This document shows positions 35,384 to 44,664 of a stretch of 64,000 bases of DNA, one piece after another (positions within the stretch are counted from its first letter, which is position 1; the number at the start of each line of letters is the position of its first letter). The translations under genes and the position numbers were made by a program. Source of the stretch: an uncultured Saprospiraceae bacterium (GTDB taxonomy: Bacteria; Bacteroidota; Bacteroidia; Chitinophagales; Saprospiraceae). Below the pieces are notes generated by a model. That model did no database searches, was not told where the DNA came from, and worked only from the letters and a program-made list of their open reading frames with translations. Location of the stretch: NCBI GenBank assembly GCA_937921775.1, contig CAKZUK010000021.1, positions 1 to 64,000 on the forward strand. Reading direction: 5' to 3'.

Positions 35384-36895
35384 CTATTTAGGAAACAACT
35401 TAAACTCTACTCGTCTATTCAAGCTTCGTCCCTCTTCTGTTTCATTACCAGCAATCGGTGCCACCTCTCCCATTCCACCGACTAATATTCGGTTCGGATT
35501 TACTCCTCTTGATACCAAATAATTATAACAAGTTCTGGCACGTCGAATAGAAAGGTCCTCATTATTTTTCTCTTTACCCACATTATCGGTATGCCCAGTG
35601 ATACTTATCTGGTGATCCGGATAGGTGCTCAATACCGAAACAACTTGATCCAGTACAACATTTGATTCAATCTTCAACAGTTCACTTCCGGTTTCAAACT
35701 GAACCGCTTGTAAAGCATAATCCAAAATAGCTGCATCTTCTTTTGCTATTTCAGGGCAACCGTTTGGCATATTAGGACCAGGCGAATTTGGACACTTATC
35801 CTCTATATCAATAATGCCATCACCATCCGTATCTGGACAGCCACCTAGGCGACCCTCCCCTTTTGAATTTGGACACTTATCTTTATTATCAGCAATACCG
35901 TCACCATCTGAATCCGGACAGCCCATTAAAGTACCAGCTGCATTTGGACATTGATCTAAATGATCCGCCACTCCATCTTTATCGGTGTCTTGCACAGGAC
36001 AACCACTTGCATCACGTTCACCAGCCAAGTCAGGACATTTGTCTTCAATATCAATAATTCCATCCCCATCGGTGTCTGGGCATCCTTGGATAGTACCTGC
36101 CACCGTTGGACATTTATCTTTATCATCCGAAACAGTATCCCCATCTGTGTCTGGGCAACCTTGTGTTTCTTTTGGGCCTGAATCATTTGGACATTGATCC
36201 ATCGCATCTTCAATACCGTCGCCATCATTATCTGGACAACCATTGAATGCTGCTAGACCTGCCACTTCAGGGCAAATATCATCGTTATCCGGAATTCCAT
36301 CTTTGTCTGTATCAGGCTTTGCTAAGCCAGGTAAGATAATTTCGTCAATGACTTCATCATCACCAATTTTTCCAATCATAAAACCGAGCCCAATTCCGTG
36401 GTGAAAATTATCCCGATTACCATCTAATGATATACGAAATTCAGATTGAATATTTACGTAGGCATATCTACCCAAACGAATATTCACACCAGCTCCAACT
36501 GGAATATGAAAATTGGTGTTTTCAAATGACTCTAGCTCACCGCTAATACCAGCCGTCCCATATGGAATCAAAATATTGTTTTCACGGTAGTGCTGTAGCT
36601 GAGCAGAAAACCCGAGACTAATCGTTGTTCGATTATTTTCTTCTTCTGGCAATTTAGCTACACCAATTTTCAAAGGAATTACCGCATTAAGTTTTGAACT
36701 TAAATTTCTTAAGTAATCAATTTCGAAACCTCCACGGTAATTATCAAAATCGGTAAAGTCGCTAGTCGCAGGAGAATAGTAATCTGTAAAAATCCGTTTT
36801 CCTACCAATGCATTTGGTCGCATTGGATTTTGAGCGGAAATGGAAGAAATACAAAAAAGAGAAATTAGGAGAAAGTAAATCAGTTCTTTTTTCAT
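35384..36895 (-). CDS. OmpA family protein with thrombospondin type 3 repeats
   Basis: An outer-membrane protein of 503 residues: signal peptide (1-21), an N-terminal beta-barrel (about 30-190), a rigid calcium-binding thrombospondin type 3 region (about 194-382) with seven or so DxDxDGxxDxxDxCP units, and a C-terminal OmpA peptidoglycan-binding domain (about 390-503; ITGHTDNVG and the RRARTCYNYL helix). It would link the outer membrane to the cell wall. The paired cysteines of the repeats suggest disulphides. It is transcribed alone and converges on the 34791 lipoprotein gene. Confidence 0.95.
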   Translation of the reverse strand: MKKELIYFLLISLFCISSISAQNPMRPNALVGKRIFTDYYSPATSDFTDFDNYRGGFEIDYLRNLSSKLNAVIPLKIGVAKLPEEENNRTTISLGFSAQLQHYRENNILIPYGTAGISGELESFENTNFHIPVGAGVNIRLGRYAYVNIQSEFRISLDGNRDNFHHGIGLGFMIGKIGDDEVIDEIILPGLAKPDTDKDGIPDNDDICPEVAGLAAFNGCPDNDGDGIEDAMDQCPNDSGPKETQGCPDTDGDTVSDDKDKCPTVAGTIQGCPDTDGDGIIDIEDKCPDLAGERDASGCPVQDTDKDGVADHLDQCPNAAGTLMGCPDSDGDGIADNKDKCPNSKGEGRLGGCPDTDGDGIIDIEDKCPNSPGPNMPNGCPEIAKEDAAILDYALQAVQFETGSELLKIESNVVLDQVVSVLSTYPDHQISITGHTDNVGKEKNNEDLSIRRARTCYNYLVSRGVNPNRILVGGMGEVAPIAGNETEEGRSLNRRVEFKLFPK

Positions 36896-37555
36896 CAGAG
36901 AAGGATTATTATTTGATCTGTTTTTGAGAATATTACTAATTAGAAGTTAGAGACTGGAAGTGGTAGGATCACGCAAACCTAGCTTTACTGACAGCTTGCT
37001 GCAAAAACCCTACTGAGATGTCACTTTCCATTTACTAGCTTCCACTTCCAAACTTATGCAAAAATACTACCACTTTAAAGATAAAACATATATGTTCCAT
37101 CTTTCACAAAAAGGTAGCTGTAGAAGCTTGTCTGCTTAGGCAGAAAACAAAGTTCTGTTTTCGAAAAGTCGAAACAGTAGCGCATGGCCACTGTAACTGT
37201 CATTGAAATTGATCTTAGTGGCTAGGCCACTTTCAACAATTCCGTAAAAGTGTTTGATTCTCAATAGATTATGGGCAATAGTACGACATTTGCCTCTTAG
37301 GAAATGTATGAACAACTCAAATATATGGAAAAAACTGAACTAGCCTTTAATCATTCGAACTTTTGTTTATCGATATAGCTTACACTTACGTCTAATCTAT
37401 TTTATGACTGAACAAAATCCCGTATATTGGCTTTTGTGATCATTTTGCTAATAATCTTCAAAATCCCCATTGGAAACATCCCAATAAACAGTACGAAAAC
37501 AGAGCAATTTTAGCCCCTATTTTCAAAAAAGATATATATAAAACTCAACAAGAAC
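36896..37555. other. Intergenic region, 660 nt, repeats only
   Basis: Contains the GGAAGTGG palindrome (36943-37056) and several small hairpins: TCTGC TTA GGCAGA near 37127-37141, CAGAAAACA AAGT TCTGTTTTC near 37138-37160 and AGTGGC TAG GCCACT near 37217-37231. From 37240 to 37555 I see nothing beyond AT-rich sequence. No ORF is supported on either strand. Confidence 0.5.
36943..37056. repeat. Imperfect palindrome built from GGAAGTGG words, copy 2
   Basis: The left arm (36943-36967) contains GAAGTTAGAGACTGGAAGTGG; the right arm (37029-37056) contains CCATTTACTAGCTTCCACTTCC and AAACTT. GTAGG/CCTAC pairs inside. The same words make the element at 34228-34335. Confidence 0.55.
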
Positions 37556-38245
37556 ATGAGCAAAGAAGGTCAATCCATAAGTTTGCTAACTATTATTTTG
37601 ATTTTTGCATTTGTATTAATTGCAAGTTTCGCTGCCAGAGGTGGCATCGTTTTTCTATTGATGCTCTTTGTTTTGGCACTCATTATTGGTAGTCTCTTTT
37701 ATTTGATTCGACAATATATGCTTCGTGGCAAAGGTGTGCAGTTTGACACTAAAGTCGTCAGTAAACTTAATCAATCCATTCAAGCCTGCGATGATCAGAT
37801 TCAAAAAAACATCAACGAAATTGAAGAGATAAAAGAAGACATTGACGACCTCGACTCGCATCTTATACCTGGTCATGATATCAATGAAAAATCAAGAGTA
37901 GAAAGCGAACGATTGATCAGAGCTTTTGATAAGCAAATTGATCTACGTAAAACAAAACTCGCCTTCTACGAAACTTGTAAAAAGAAATTAGAAACCATTC
38001 TCTACAATCATAAACTCGCATTGGCGCTTGAGAAGAAACAGAATCGACTCAATGAACTGGAAGAAGGCCAATACGAATCGCTCGCTCAAATGGAAACCTT
38101 GAAAACGGAGCTGGAATATGACAAATCTTACATCAGTTCAATTGAGCAGCTTTCGCTAAAAATGTTACGTAGTAACTCGATTGGTGATGCGGAGGCTTTA
38201 AACTTGGAACTGGTGCAGATTACTAAGGAGTTGAGGCGCTTGTGA
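37556..38245 (+). CDS. Hypothetical membrane-anchored coiled-coil protein
   Basis: A 229-residue protein with two hydrophobic helices near the N-terminus (about 8-26 and 30-50, AFVLIASFAARGG and FLLMLFVLALIIGSLFYL) followed by a long charged helical region (about 65-229) with heptad-like spacing (INEIEEIKEDIDDLD, LEKKQNRLNELEEG). The layout, membrane hairpin plus cytoplasmic coiled coil, resembles PspA-associated proteins and the 58339-59367 protein in this window, but I cannot assign a family. Confidence 0.7.
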   Translation: MSKEGQSISLLTIILIFAFVLIASFAARGGIVFLLMLFVLALIIGSLFYLIRQYMLRGKGVQFDTKVVSKLNQSIQACDDQIQKNINEIEEIKEDIDDLDSHLIPGHDINEKSRVESERLIRAFDKQIDLRKTKLAFYETCKKKLETILYNHKLALALEKKQNRLNELEEGQYESLAQMETLKTELEYDKSYISSIEQLSLKMLRSNSIGDAEALNLELVQITKELRRL

Positions 38246-38254
38246 TTGCTTCAC

Positions 38255-38337
38255 AATTAAAATGTAAATTAAAAATGAAAACCTCACGCACCATTTAGTT
38301 TACATCGTCTTTTTAATTTTCATTGTAATTTTAATTT
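38255..38337. repeat. Palindrome of ATTGTAATTTTAATTT words overlapping a promoter
   Basis: The left arm (38255-38280) is AATTAAAATGTAAATT then AAAAATGAAA; the right arm (38310-38337) is TTTTTAATTTTCATTG then TAATTTTAATTT. The right arm contains the TTG at 38323-38325 that serves as the -33 element below. The ATTGTAATTTT core also makes the element at 56554-56648. Confidence 0.65.
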
Positions 38338-38353
38338 CTACCTCGTAGATTTG
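38323..38353 (+). promoter_or_regulatory. Promoter of the phosphoesterase gene: TTG-N20-TAGATTTG, leaderless
   Basis: TTG at 38323-38325 and TAGATTTG at 38346-38353 are separated by 20 nt, matching the Bacteroidota promoter consensus. The -7 ends 4 nt before ATG 38358, so the transcript would start at or inside the start codon region, that is, be leaderless. This is the best promoter match in the window. Confidence 0.6.
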
Positions 38354-38357
38354 CAAC

Positions 38358-39269
38358 ATGAAATCAATCCTCCACTTTCTCATTCTAGGATGCATCCTAA
38401 CATGCCTTTGTTGTAAGGATTCAAATCAACAACAATTCATTTATATTGGTCATTGCTACAATTGGAAATCGGAAAATGGTAATCAAGTTGACCCTCGAAT
38501 TGAGCAACTAGATCTCAAATCTTACCAGCAAATTTGGTTAGGAGGTGATGTATGTAGCCGCACCTCCGAACAAAGCAGTACACTCGATTATTTGGATACA
38601 TTATTTGCGATAAGCTCCCCAAACACGCACTGGTCTCTTGGTAATCACGATATCAACAAAGGCAATAAATCACTCATCCAAGAAAAAACAAACCGCCCCG
38701 CATACTACACTGCCAATCATGAAGCTATTCGTCTTTTGATATTAAACACCAACTACGGACATCCACAATTACCACCTGCTGATAGCCTTACAATTTGCAC
38801 AGAGCTCAACCAACAGTTTCAAGTCCTAAAGAACTTGACAGATACTATTGCTGAAGCAAAATATCTTATTGTACTTCACCACCATGCTTTGCTTTCTCCA
38901 AAACTAGCTGATGGCAATAAAAAATTAACCGATGCTTTTCATTATGTCTTACCACAACTGCCCTTCAGTTGTACACCAGCAGGTACCTTCGAAGATCTTG
39001 CCTATCCGCACCTAAAAAAGGTTCAGGATAAAGGCATCCAAGTCATCTTAATTGGTGGAGATTTTGGTCAACGAGCGAAGCGATTTGAGTTCAAAAACTC
39101 AGATGGGATTTGGTTTCTAGGATCAGGAATCAACAACTCAATGGATAAAAGTCATCCGCCGGAGTATGTTACCAATTTGAATCCGGATAGTATTTTGGTC
39201 TTTGACTACGATGTGAAGATGCAGCACTTAGAGTGGGCATTTCTGCCTTTAGGTGGAGATTGGGAATAA
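38358..39269 (+). CDS. Metallophosphoesterase family protein, exported, with a degraded first motif
   Basis: A 303-residue calcineurin-like phosphoesterase fold with a signal sequence rich in Cys (ILTCLCCKD), maybe a lipoprotein. Motifs are seen in order: GGDV (62-65), LGNHD (94-98), LHHHALLS and IGGDFGQR. The first motif, normally DxH, reads IGHCYN: the metal-binding Asp is replaced by Gly while His32 is kept. Metal site 1 may thus be altered. The gene is preceded by a leaderless promoter and converges on the thioredoxin gene. The substrate is unknown. Confidence 0.8.
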   Translation: MKSILHFLILGCILTCLCCKDSNQQQFIYIGHCYNWKSENGNQVDPRIEQLDLKSYQQIWLGGDVCSRTSEQSSTLDYLDTLFAISSPNTHWSLGNHDINKGNKSLIQEKTNRPAYYTANHEAIRLLILNTNYGHPQLPPADSLTICTELNQQFQVLKNLTDTIAEAKYLIVLHHHALLSPKLADGNKKLTDAFHYVLPQLPFSCTPAGTFEDLAYPHLKKVQDKGIQVILIGGDFGQRAKRFEFKNSDGIWFLGSGINNSMDKSHPPEYVTNLNPDSILVFDYDVKMQHLEWAFLPLGGDWE

Positions 39270-39273
39270 GAAA

Positions 39274-39351
39274 AAGGATTGAAGGCCATACAATCGTAGG
39301 TTCCTGATTAGTTCCAGATGAATTCCACATATCAGCTGACTTTCAATCCTT
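39274..39351. terminator. Inverted repeat between convergent genes, possible terminator
   Basis: AAGGATTGAA (39274-39283) and TTCAATCCTT (39342-39351) are perfect complements around a 58-nt spacer. It sits between convergent genes ending at 39269 (+) and 39370 (-). The long loop and lack of a T run make it atypical. Confidence 0.45.
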
Positions 39352-39369
39352 GATCCGAGCAAGCGGGTA

Positions 39370-39915
39370 TTACTTAGTTTTACCTTTTTTGTAGTCATCA
39401 AAAGAAGTCGTCTTATAAGCCTCTTCTTTTGCATATTTCAACTCAGTTAGAAAGGCGTCTTTTTCTTTGAAGCCAGGAGAAATCATAATACGCTCGATCT
39501 TTTCACTCATGTAAACAATCGATGGGTACGACATTTTTTCATCCAAAAGCGCAGCAGCTAATTGGTGATAACCTCGTCTGCCATTCGGTACATATTTAAA
39601 GGTATTTCCTGCAAAGTTAATATCTTCTTTCTGCTCCGCATTTAGCTTTACAGCATAGTAGTTTTCATTAACGTATTTTACAACTTCAGGCTTATTAAAG
39701 GTTTTCTTATCCATAACCTTACACCAGTGGCACCAGCCAGTGTATACATCTACGAAAATTTTTCGTGGCTCTTTTTCAGTGGCAGCAACTGCCTCTTCCC
39801 AAGTCATCCAATTGATTTTATCGTCTTTTACATTTGCTTCAGCAGGCATAAATGCATAAAAAGAGAAGGCTACGCAAAACAAAGCTACGACTGAAAGTGT
39901 CTTAATAATATTCAT
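39370..39915 (-). CDS. Thioredoxin family protein (WCHWC), exported
   Basis: A 181-residue periplasmic thioredoxin-fold protein with a signal peptide (about 1-27) and the active site WCHWC (Cys62, Cys65). The KKTFNKPEVVKYVNENYYAVKLNAE segment after it is typical of the DsbD-gamma/thioredoxin_7 group. YPSIVYM carries the cis-Pro loop. It probably reduces or isomerises disulphides of envelope proteins; no DsbD partner is adjacent. Confidence 0.88.
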   Translation of the reverse strand: MNIIKTLSVVALFCVAFSFYAFMPAEANVKDDKINWMTWEEAVAATEKEPRKIFVDVYTGWCHWCKVMDKKTFNKPEVVKYVNENYYAVKLNAEQKEDINFAGNTFKYVPNGRRGYHQLAAALLDEKMSYPSIVYMSEKIERIMISPGFKEKDAFLTELKYAKEEAYKTTSFDDYKKGKTK

Positions 39916-40080
39916 GTGTTTGATTTTATAATTCTAGTTAATGAAGACATTGTTTTAAAACAACTTCATATTTTGAACGATTACTTAATTACTTTTATAG
40001 ACAAACATAGTTCGCATATATTGCACCAAAACGGTAAATTAAGTCTATTGTTTTTGGAATTAACTAATAAATAAGAAAAA

Positions 40081-40641
40081 ATGAAACGAATTGTCGTAGG
40101 GATTGGAGGAGCAAGCGGCTCTATTTATGCAAAAGTGCTATTGGACAAACTGCTTGGTCTTCAAAATCAAACCGATGCAATTGGCGTAGTCATGAGCAAA
40201 AATGCCAAGTTTAATTGGGAACTGGAGTTAGAAAACAAAGATTATGAAAACTACCCTTTCGACTTCTACGAAAAAGATGATTTTATGGCTCCATTTGCTT
40301 CAGGTTCAGCCAAATATGATACGCTTATCGTTTGTCCTTGTTCTATGGGGCTGCTGGGAAGAATTGCGACTGGGGTTTCAGGAGACTTGATTACCCGAGC
40401 AGCCGATGTAATTTTAAAGGAGCGACGTCGCTTGATATTAGTCACCAGAGATACTCCCTTAAGCCTTATTCACATCAATAACATGAAAACGGTCACTGAA
40501 GCTGGAGGCATTATTTGTCCTGCCACTCCCAGTTTTTATAGTAAACCCAAGACTTTTGAAGATTTAGTGGCTACGGTTATTGATCGAGTGCTCGATTTAT
40601 CTGGCTTGGATTTGAAGTCTTATCGCTGGGGAGAGGAGTGA
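40081..40641 (+). CDS. ubiX: Flavin prenyltransferase UbiX
   Basis: Makes prenylated FMN, the cofactor of UbiD-type decarboxylases, from FMN and dimethylallyl phosphate. The 186 residues contain the GIGGASGSIYAK flavin-binding loop, the CSMGLLGRIATGVSGDLITRAADV segment and the RRLILVTRDTPLS strand-loop; all are diagnostic. No ubiD is in the window. In menaquinone-using Bacteroidota it usually serves menaquinone synthesis or other decarboxylations (known for the family). Confidence 0.95.
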   Translation: MKRIVVGIGGASGSIYAKVLLDKLLGLQNQTDAIGVVMSKNAKFNWELELENKDYENYPFDFYEKDDFMAPFASGSAKYDTLIVCPCSMGLLGRIATGVSGDLITRAADVILKERRRLILVTRDTPLSLIHINNMKTVTEAGGIICPATPSFYSKPKTFEDLVATVIDRVLDLSGLDLKSYRWGEE

Positions 40642-40847
40642 GTGAACTAGAATACTCCCCAAACGTGGAGCTTTGCGGTCGAATTAAAACTATGATTGTC
40701 AATAGAACTGCCATTTCAACACCCAAATAATTTTCACATATAAATTCACCCCATAAATTGGCCGTGAAAATTTTATCCCTTATATTTACTCCTCAAACCA
40801 GATTATGTGCTTTACCAAAAGTATAAGATCAAACTTAAAAAATTGAT

Positions 40848-41867
40848 ATGACGAAGAATCCTGCAAAGAAAGGAGCAAAAAAGGCCGCTTATTCAAAGAA
40901 AACATATCTCAAATGGTATGAAATGATGCTGCGTATTCGCCGATTTGAAGAACGAACCTTGATGGCATATGGCCAGCAAAAAGTACGTGGATTTTGCCAC
41001 GTTTATATTGGGCAGGAGGCAATTGCAGCAGGTCTAATCACTGCAATTAAACCCGAAGATGCTATAGTAACTGCTTATCGACAGCATGGTATCGCGATTT
41101 CACGCGGTATTTCTACTAAAGAGGCAATGGCTGAACTTTTCGGTAAAAGTGGTGGAATCGTAAAAGGAAAAGGTGGTTCAATGCACTTTTTCAGTAAGGA
41201 AAAGCGATTCTTTGGTGGAAACGGTATCGTTGGAGCGCAAATTCCAATAGGTACTGGTATCGCCTTCGCTGAAAAATATAGAGGTACTAAAAACCTTTGT
41301 GTAACGATGTTTGGAGACGGAGCTGCTAGACAAGGTGCTCTATATGAGTCATTTAACATGGCCATGACTTGGAAACTACCTGTTTTGTACATCGTTGAAA
41401 ATAACGGTTATGCAATGGGTACTTCTGTAGAAAGAACTTCCAATGTATCTGATATGTATAAAATCGGACATGCTTTTGATATGCCAAGTGAGCCAGTAGA
41501 TGGAATGAACCCTGAAAGCGTACACGAAGCCTTAGAGAAAGCAGCTAAGCATATTCGTGCTGGAAAAGGACCTTACTACTTGGAAATCAAGACCTACAGA
41601 TATAAAGGTCATTCTGTTTCTGACCCTGCTAAATACAGAACAAAAACAGAATTGGAAAGCTATAAAGATCGTGATCCAGTTAAAGAAACTGAAAAGAAGA
41701 TCATTGACAATAAGATTGCTACCAAAAAGGAGATTGATGCCATCAAAGCAGCTATTAAGCTTGAAATTGATGAAGCAGTCGCTTTTGCAGAAAGCTCTCC
41801 TTATCCAGACCCTTCTGAGCTTTACACTGATAATTACATGCAAAAAGATTATCCTTTCTTAACCTAA
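40848..41867 (+). CDS. pdhA: Pyruvate dehydrogenase E1 component subunit alpha
   Basis: The thiamine-diphosphate-binding alpha subunit of a heterotetrameric E1, decarboxylating pyruvate in the cytoplasm. It has 339 residues with a Lys/Ala-rich N-terminus. The ThDP motif runs from GDG (156-158) to NN (185-186), and the phosphorylation-loop region YRYKGHSVSDPAKYR is conserved. E1 beta and E2/E3 genes are not adjacent, which is common in Bacteroidota, where pdhA can be separate. It is followed by a good terminator. Confidence 0.95.
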   Translation: MTKNPAKKGAKKAAYSKKTYLKWYEMMLRIRRFEERTLMAYGQQKVRGFCHVYIGQEAIAAGLITAIKPEDAIVTAYRQHGIAISRGISTKEAMAELFGKSGGIVKGKGGSMHFFSKEKRFFGGNGIVGAQIPIGTGIAFAEKYRGTKNLCVTMFGDGAARQGALYESFNMAMTWKLPVLYIVENNGYAMGTSVERTSNVSDMYKIGHAFDMPSEPVDGMNPESVHEALEKAAKHIRAGKGPYYLEIKTYRYKGHSVSDPAKYRTKTELESYKDRDPVKETEKKIIDNKIATKKEIDAIKAAIKLEIDEAVAFAESSPYPDPSELYTDNYMQKDYPFLT

Positions 41868-41928
41868 GAAAGGTCGATTTGTCTAAATTACTCTTGTAAA
41901 CAGACAGATTTATAGACATTATTAAAAG

Positions 41929-41967
41929 ATTAGGAGCCTCTTTCTTGAGAATGCTCCTAATTTTTTT
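41929..41967 (+). terminator. Intrinsic terminator after pdhA
   Basis: The stem ATTAGGAGC (41929-41937) / GCTCCTAAT (41953-41961) with a 15-nt loop is followed by a run of seven T. It lies 62 nt after the pdhA stop. Confidence 0.85.
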
Positions 41968-42181
41968 GCCATTTTATGAACAAAATCAGCATTATATAGT
42001 AAGAATGATTATTTTTGCGGTGCTTTAATAAGATTTGTTCAAAAACAACTTCGTAAAACCCAGACATAAACTCTAATCTGGGAAACATTTTTCTAAAAAT
42101 CGATTTTCGTTACTGATACTCAGTTACTTATAATATCTGAATTTTCAAGCAACTAAAATCTCATCAAAAATCATTGTAGAC

Positions 42182-42874
42182 ATGGCAATCAGAAGAAATA
42201 AAAAGCAAAATGACGAAACACTCGTTGATATCGTTGAAGTAAAAGAAAGTGCATCGGATTGGGTGGATTCCAACCAAAAAACTATTCTAGGCGCACTATT
42301 GGGTTTAGTATTAGTAGTAGGTGGATTCTTAGCATACAAGCAATTCGTAAAAGCTCCTAAAGAAAAGGAAGCTATGAACGTTATGCAAACTGCTCAACTT
42401 CAATTTGAAAAAGACAGTTTCGCTTTAGCTCTTTCTAACCCAGGTAATGGTGCTCTTGGCTTTCTTGATATTGCTGATCAATATGGTGGAACTGCTGCTG
42501 GCAATCTTGCCAACTACTACATAGGTGTTTCTTACCTACGCTTAGGAAAATACGATGCAGCTATCGATCACCTCAAATCTTTTTCTGCAGATGGATCTGT
42601 TCTTCCTGCAACTAAATTCGGTGTTATCGGTGACGCTTTCGCTGAAAAGAATGATTTAGATAACGCATTGAGCTATTACTCTAAAGCAGCTTCTGCTGTT
42701 GGTAATGAGTTTACTTCTTCTATGTACCTAAAGAAAGTTGGTTTACTCAATGAGAAAAATCAAAACTGGAGTGCTGCGATGACTGCTTACAAACAAATCA
42801 AAACGAAATACCCACTTTCAATTGACGGAAACGATATTGACAAGTATATTTCTCGTGTAGCAGCTAAGATGTAA
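42182..42874 (+). CDS. Tetratricopeptide repeat protein with N-terminal membrane anchor
   Basis: A 230-residue protein with a charged N-terminus, one transmembrane helix (about 34-52, TILGALLGLVLVVGGFLAY) and three or four TPR units (about 95-225; YYIGVSYLRLGKYDAAIDHL, ALSYYSKAASAVG). The layout matches the YfgM/Tol-Pal-like small TPR group, which works with the Sec translocon or envelope chaperones; the exact role is not known. A terminator follows and ribH is next. Confidence 0.85.
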   Translation: MAIRRNKKQNDETLVDIVEVKESASDWVDSNQKTILGALLGLVLVVGGFLAYKQFVKAPKEKEAMNVMQTAQLQFEKDSFALALSNPGNGALGFLDIADQYGGTAAGNLANYYIGVSYLRLGKYDAAIDHLKSFSADGSVLPATKFGVIGDAFAEKNDLDNALSYYSKAASAVGNEFTSSMYLKKVGLLNEKNQNWSAAMTAYKQIKTKYPLSIDGNDIDKYISRVAAKM

Positions 42875-42893
42875 TTAAAAATACAGCTTGTTA

Positions 42894-42960
42894 ATATTTT
42901 CCTTTCGGAAAAATATAAACGAACCGGGATTTGGGATAACCAAATCCCGGTTTTGTTTTT
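42894..42960 (+). terminator. Tandem hairpins with T run after the TPR gene
   Basis: The first stem ATATTTTCC TTTC GGAAAAATAT is at 42894-42916. The second, AACCGGGATTTGG / CCAAATCCCGGTT (42922-42934, 42940-42952), has a 13-bp perfect stem and is followed by TTGTTTTTT. The second is a strong intrinsic terminator. Confidence 0.88.
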
Positions 42961-43048
42961 TACTTTTGTAAAACACTAACTAAACTTTTGGTGTTATAGC
43001 GTTTAGTAAACATTCTCCTAAAAATTTAGCACATAAAAATCACAATAC

Positions 43049-43567
43049 ATGTCAAGCAAATTAAAAAATCTATCCACTTACAACGATGCAGATATTCCTA
43101 ATGCTAAAGACTTGAAATTTGGAATTGTTGTTTCAGAATGGAATTCAAAAATCACACATGCGCTTTACGAGGGCTGTCTAGAAACACTTTTAAAGCATGG
43201 CGCCCTAGAGAATAACATCGAAGTAATTCAGGTCCCTGGTTCTTTTGAACTGACAGCTGGTGCCCGAATGCTCGTGCAACGCTACAACTCTGACGCCATC
43301 ATATGCCTAGGCTGCGTCATCACTGGAGAAACTAAGCACAACGAATACATCAACATGTCCGTTGCTCAAGGTCTAACCAACTTAAGTATCGCTTCTGGCA
43401 GACCTTATGTCTTTGGCCTACTCACTCCAGAAAATGAACAACAAGCACTCGATCGTGCTGGTGGTAAACATGGTAATAAAGGTGTTGAAGCTGCAGTCAC
43501 AGCGATTAGAATGGCTTACATTAAAAAAGACTTAGGCACTACCAAAAGTACGATTGGATATAGCTAG
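43049..43567 (+). CDS. ribH: 6,7-dimethyl-8-ribityllumazine synthase
   Basis: Condenses the ribitylamino-uracil with 3,4-dihydroxybutanone phosphate in riboflavin synthesis. It has 172 residues. Motifs include VSEWNSKITHALYEG, VPGSFELTAGA, and GCVITGETKHNEYI with the catalytic His97; the Pro usually preceding it is Lys here. LLTPENEQQALDRAGGKHGNKG follows, as in the family. No FMN riboswitch is seen upstream, and no rib neighbours are present. Confidence 0.96.
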   Translation: MSSKLKNLSTYNDADIPNAKDLKFGIVVSEWNSKITHALYEGCLETLLKHGALENNIEVIQVPGSFELTAGARMLVQRYNSDAIICLGCVITGETKHNEYINMSVAQGLTNLSIASGRPYVFGLLTPENEQQALDRAGGKHGNKGVEAAVTAIRMAYIKKDLGTTKSTIGYS

Positions 43568-43695
43568 AAAGTGTCAACTTCAATAGCACTTACAATTTCA
43601 GTGATGCTATAACTTGGACTACAGTATGCAATTTAAAACTTTAGCAATTACTTACAACAGAGGCTTTGATAAATGCTTAGACTAGAAATAAAACA

Positions 43696-44544
43696 ATGAA
43701 ACTACACACCATAAACACAGGATTCTTCAAGCTAGATGGTGGCGCCATGTTCGGCGTTGTACCAAAAAGTATGTGGAAGAAAATCAATCCACCAGACGAC
43801 AATAACATGTGCACCTGGGCTATGCGTTGTATGCTTATCGAAACAGGTGACCGCAAGATCTTAGTGGACACCGGAATTGGCAATAAGCAAAGTGCAAAAT
43901 TCCGTTCCCACTTTGAGCCACATGGTGAAGATTCACTAATTGGGTCTTTGGCAGCAAAAGGTTTTCAACCGGAGGATATAACCGATGTTTTGCTAACCCA
44001 CTTGCATTTTGATCATTGTGGTGGTGCCATCATGCACAACGAGGCAGGTGAAGCTGTTCCAACTTTTCCGAATGCAAACTATTGGTCTAACAAAACACAT
44101 TGGAACTGGGCCATGAATCCCAACCCAAGAGAAAAAGCTTCTTTCTTAAAAGAAAACTTCTTACCATTACAAGAATGGGGCAAATTAAAATTCATCGATG
44201 TAGCAGATGGTGAAGAATGGATCAAGGGTATTAGCATTCATTATGCATATGGGCATACGGAAGCAATGATGGTTTTGAAAATTATTGCTGGTGAAAAAAC
44301 ACTGATTTATTGTGCGGACCTCCTACCCTCTTCTGGTCACATTCCAATGCCATACGTTATGTGTTACGACATCCGTCCCTTAAAAACATTAAAGGAGAAG
44401 AAAAAACTTTTGGAACGTTCTGCCGAAAAAAATTACTACCTCTACTTTGAACATGACCCAAAAATAGAATGTGCTACTGTTCATACAAATGAAAAAGGTA
44501 GGATCGCTTTAAAAGAAGCATTTAAAATCGAAGATATTTTTTAA
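43696..44544 (+). CDS. MBL fold metallo-hydrolase
   Basis: A 282-residue cytoplasmic metallo-beta-lactamase-fold hydrolase. The zinc motif THLHFDHCGG (His102, His104, Asp106, His107) is intact, with the second-shell HGHTEA-like YAYGHTEAM and the later CADLLPSSGHIPM. It resembles the quorum-quenching/AttM-like and general hydrolase branch, but no specific substrate can be assigned. It is the first gene after ribH in the same direction, with an intervening 128-nt gap. Confidence 0.88.
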   Translation: MKLHTINTGFFKLDGGAMFGVVPKSMWKKINPPDDNNMCTWAMRCMLIETGDRKILVDTGIGNKQSAKFRSHFEPHGEDSLIGSLAAKGFQPEDITDVLLTHLHFDHCGGAIMHNEAGEAVPTFPNANYWSNKTHWNWAMNPNPREKASFLKENFLPLQEWGKLKFIDVADGEEWIKGISIHYAYGHTEAMMVLKIIAGEKTLIYCADLLPSSGHIPMPYVMCYDIRPLKTLKEKKKLLERSAEKNYYLYFEHDPKIECATVHTNEKGRIALKEAFKIEDIF

Positions 44545-44664
44545 GAAAAAAAGAAAAGAGTCCGAAGACGGAAGTTTCCCTTTATCCTGATTCAATCGTG
44601 AATATAAATTAGAAATAAATTTCGGTTTTTATTCTAAAACACCTTTAAGCAAACATTCAGAAAT

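Noticed and set aside
35863-36243. Several frames antisense to, or out of frame with, the TSP3 repeats of the OmpA gene
   Set aside because: Their Ser/Pro- or His-rich repetition comes from the DxDGD-encoding repeats; no independent evidence.
42875-43048. Possible FMN riboswitch before ribH
   Set aside because: The region contains two hairpins and a terminator for the upstream gene but none of the conserved FMN-element blocks.
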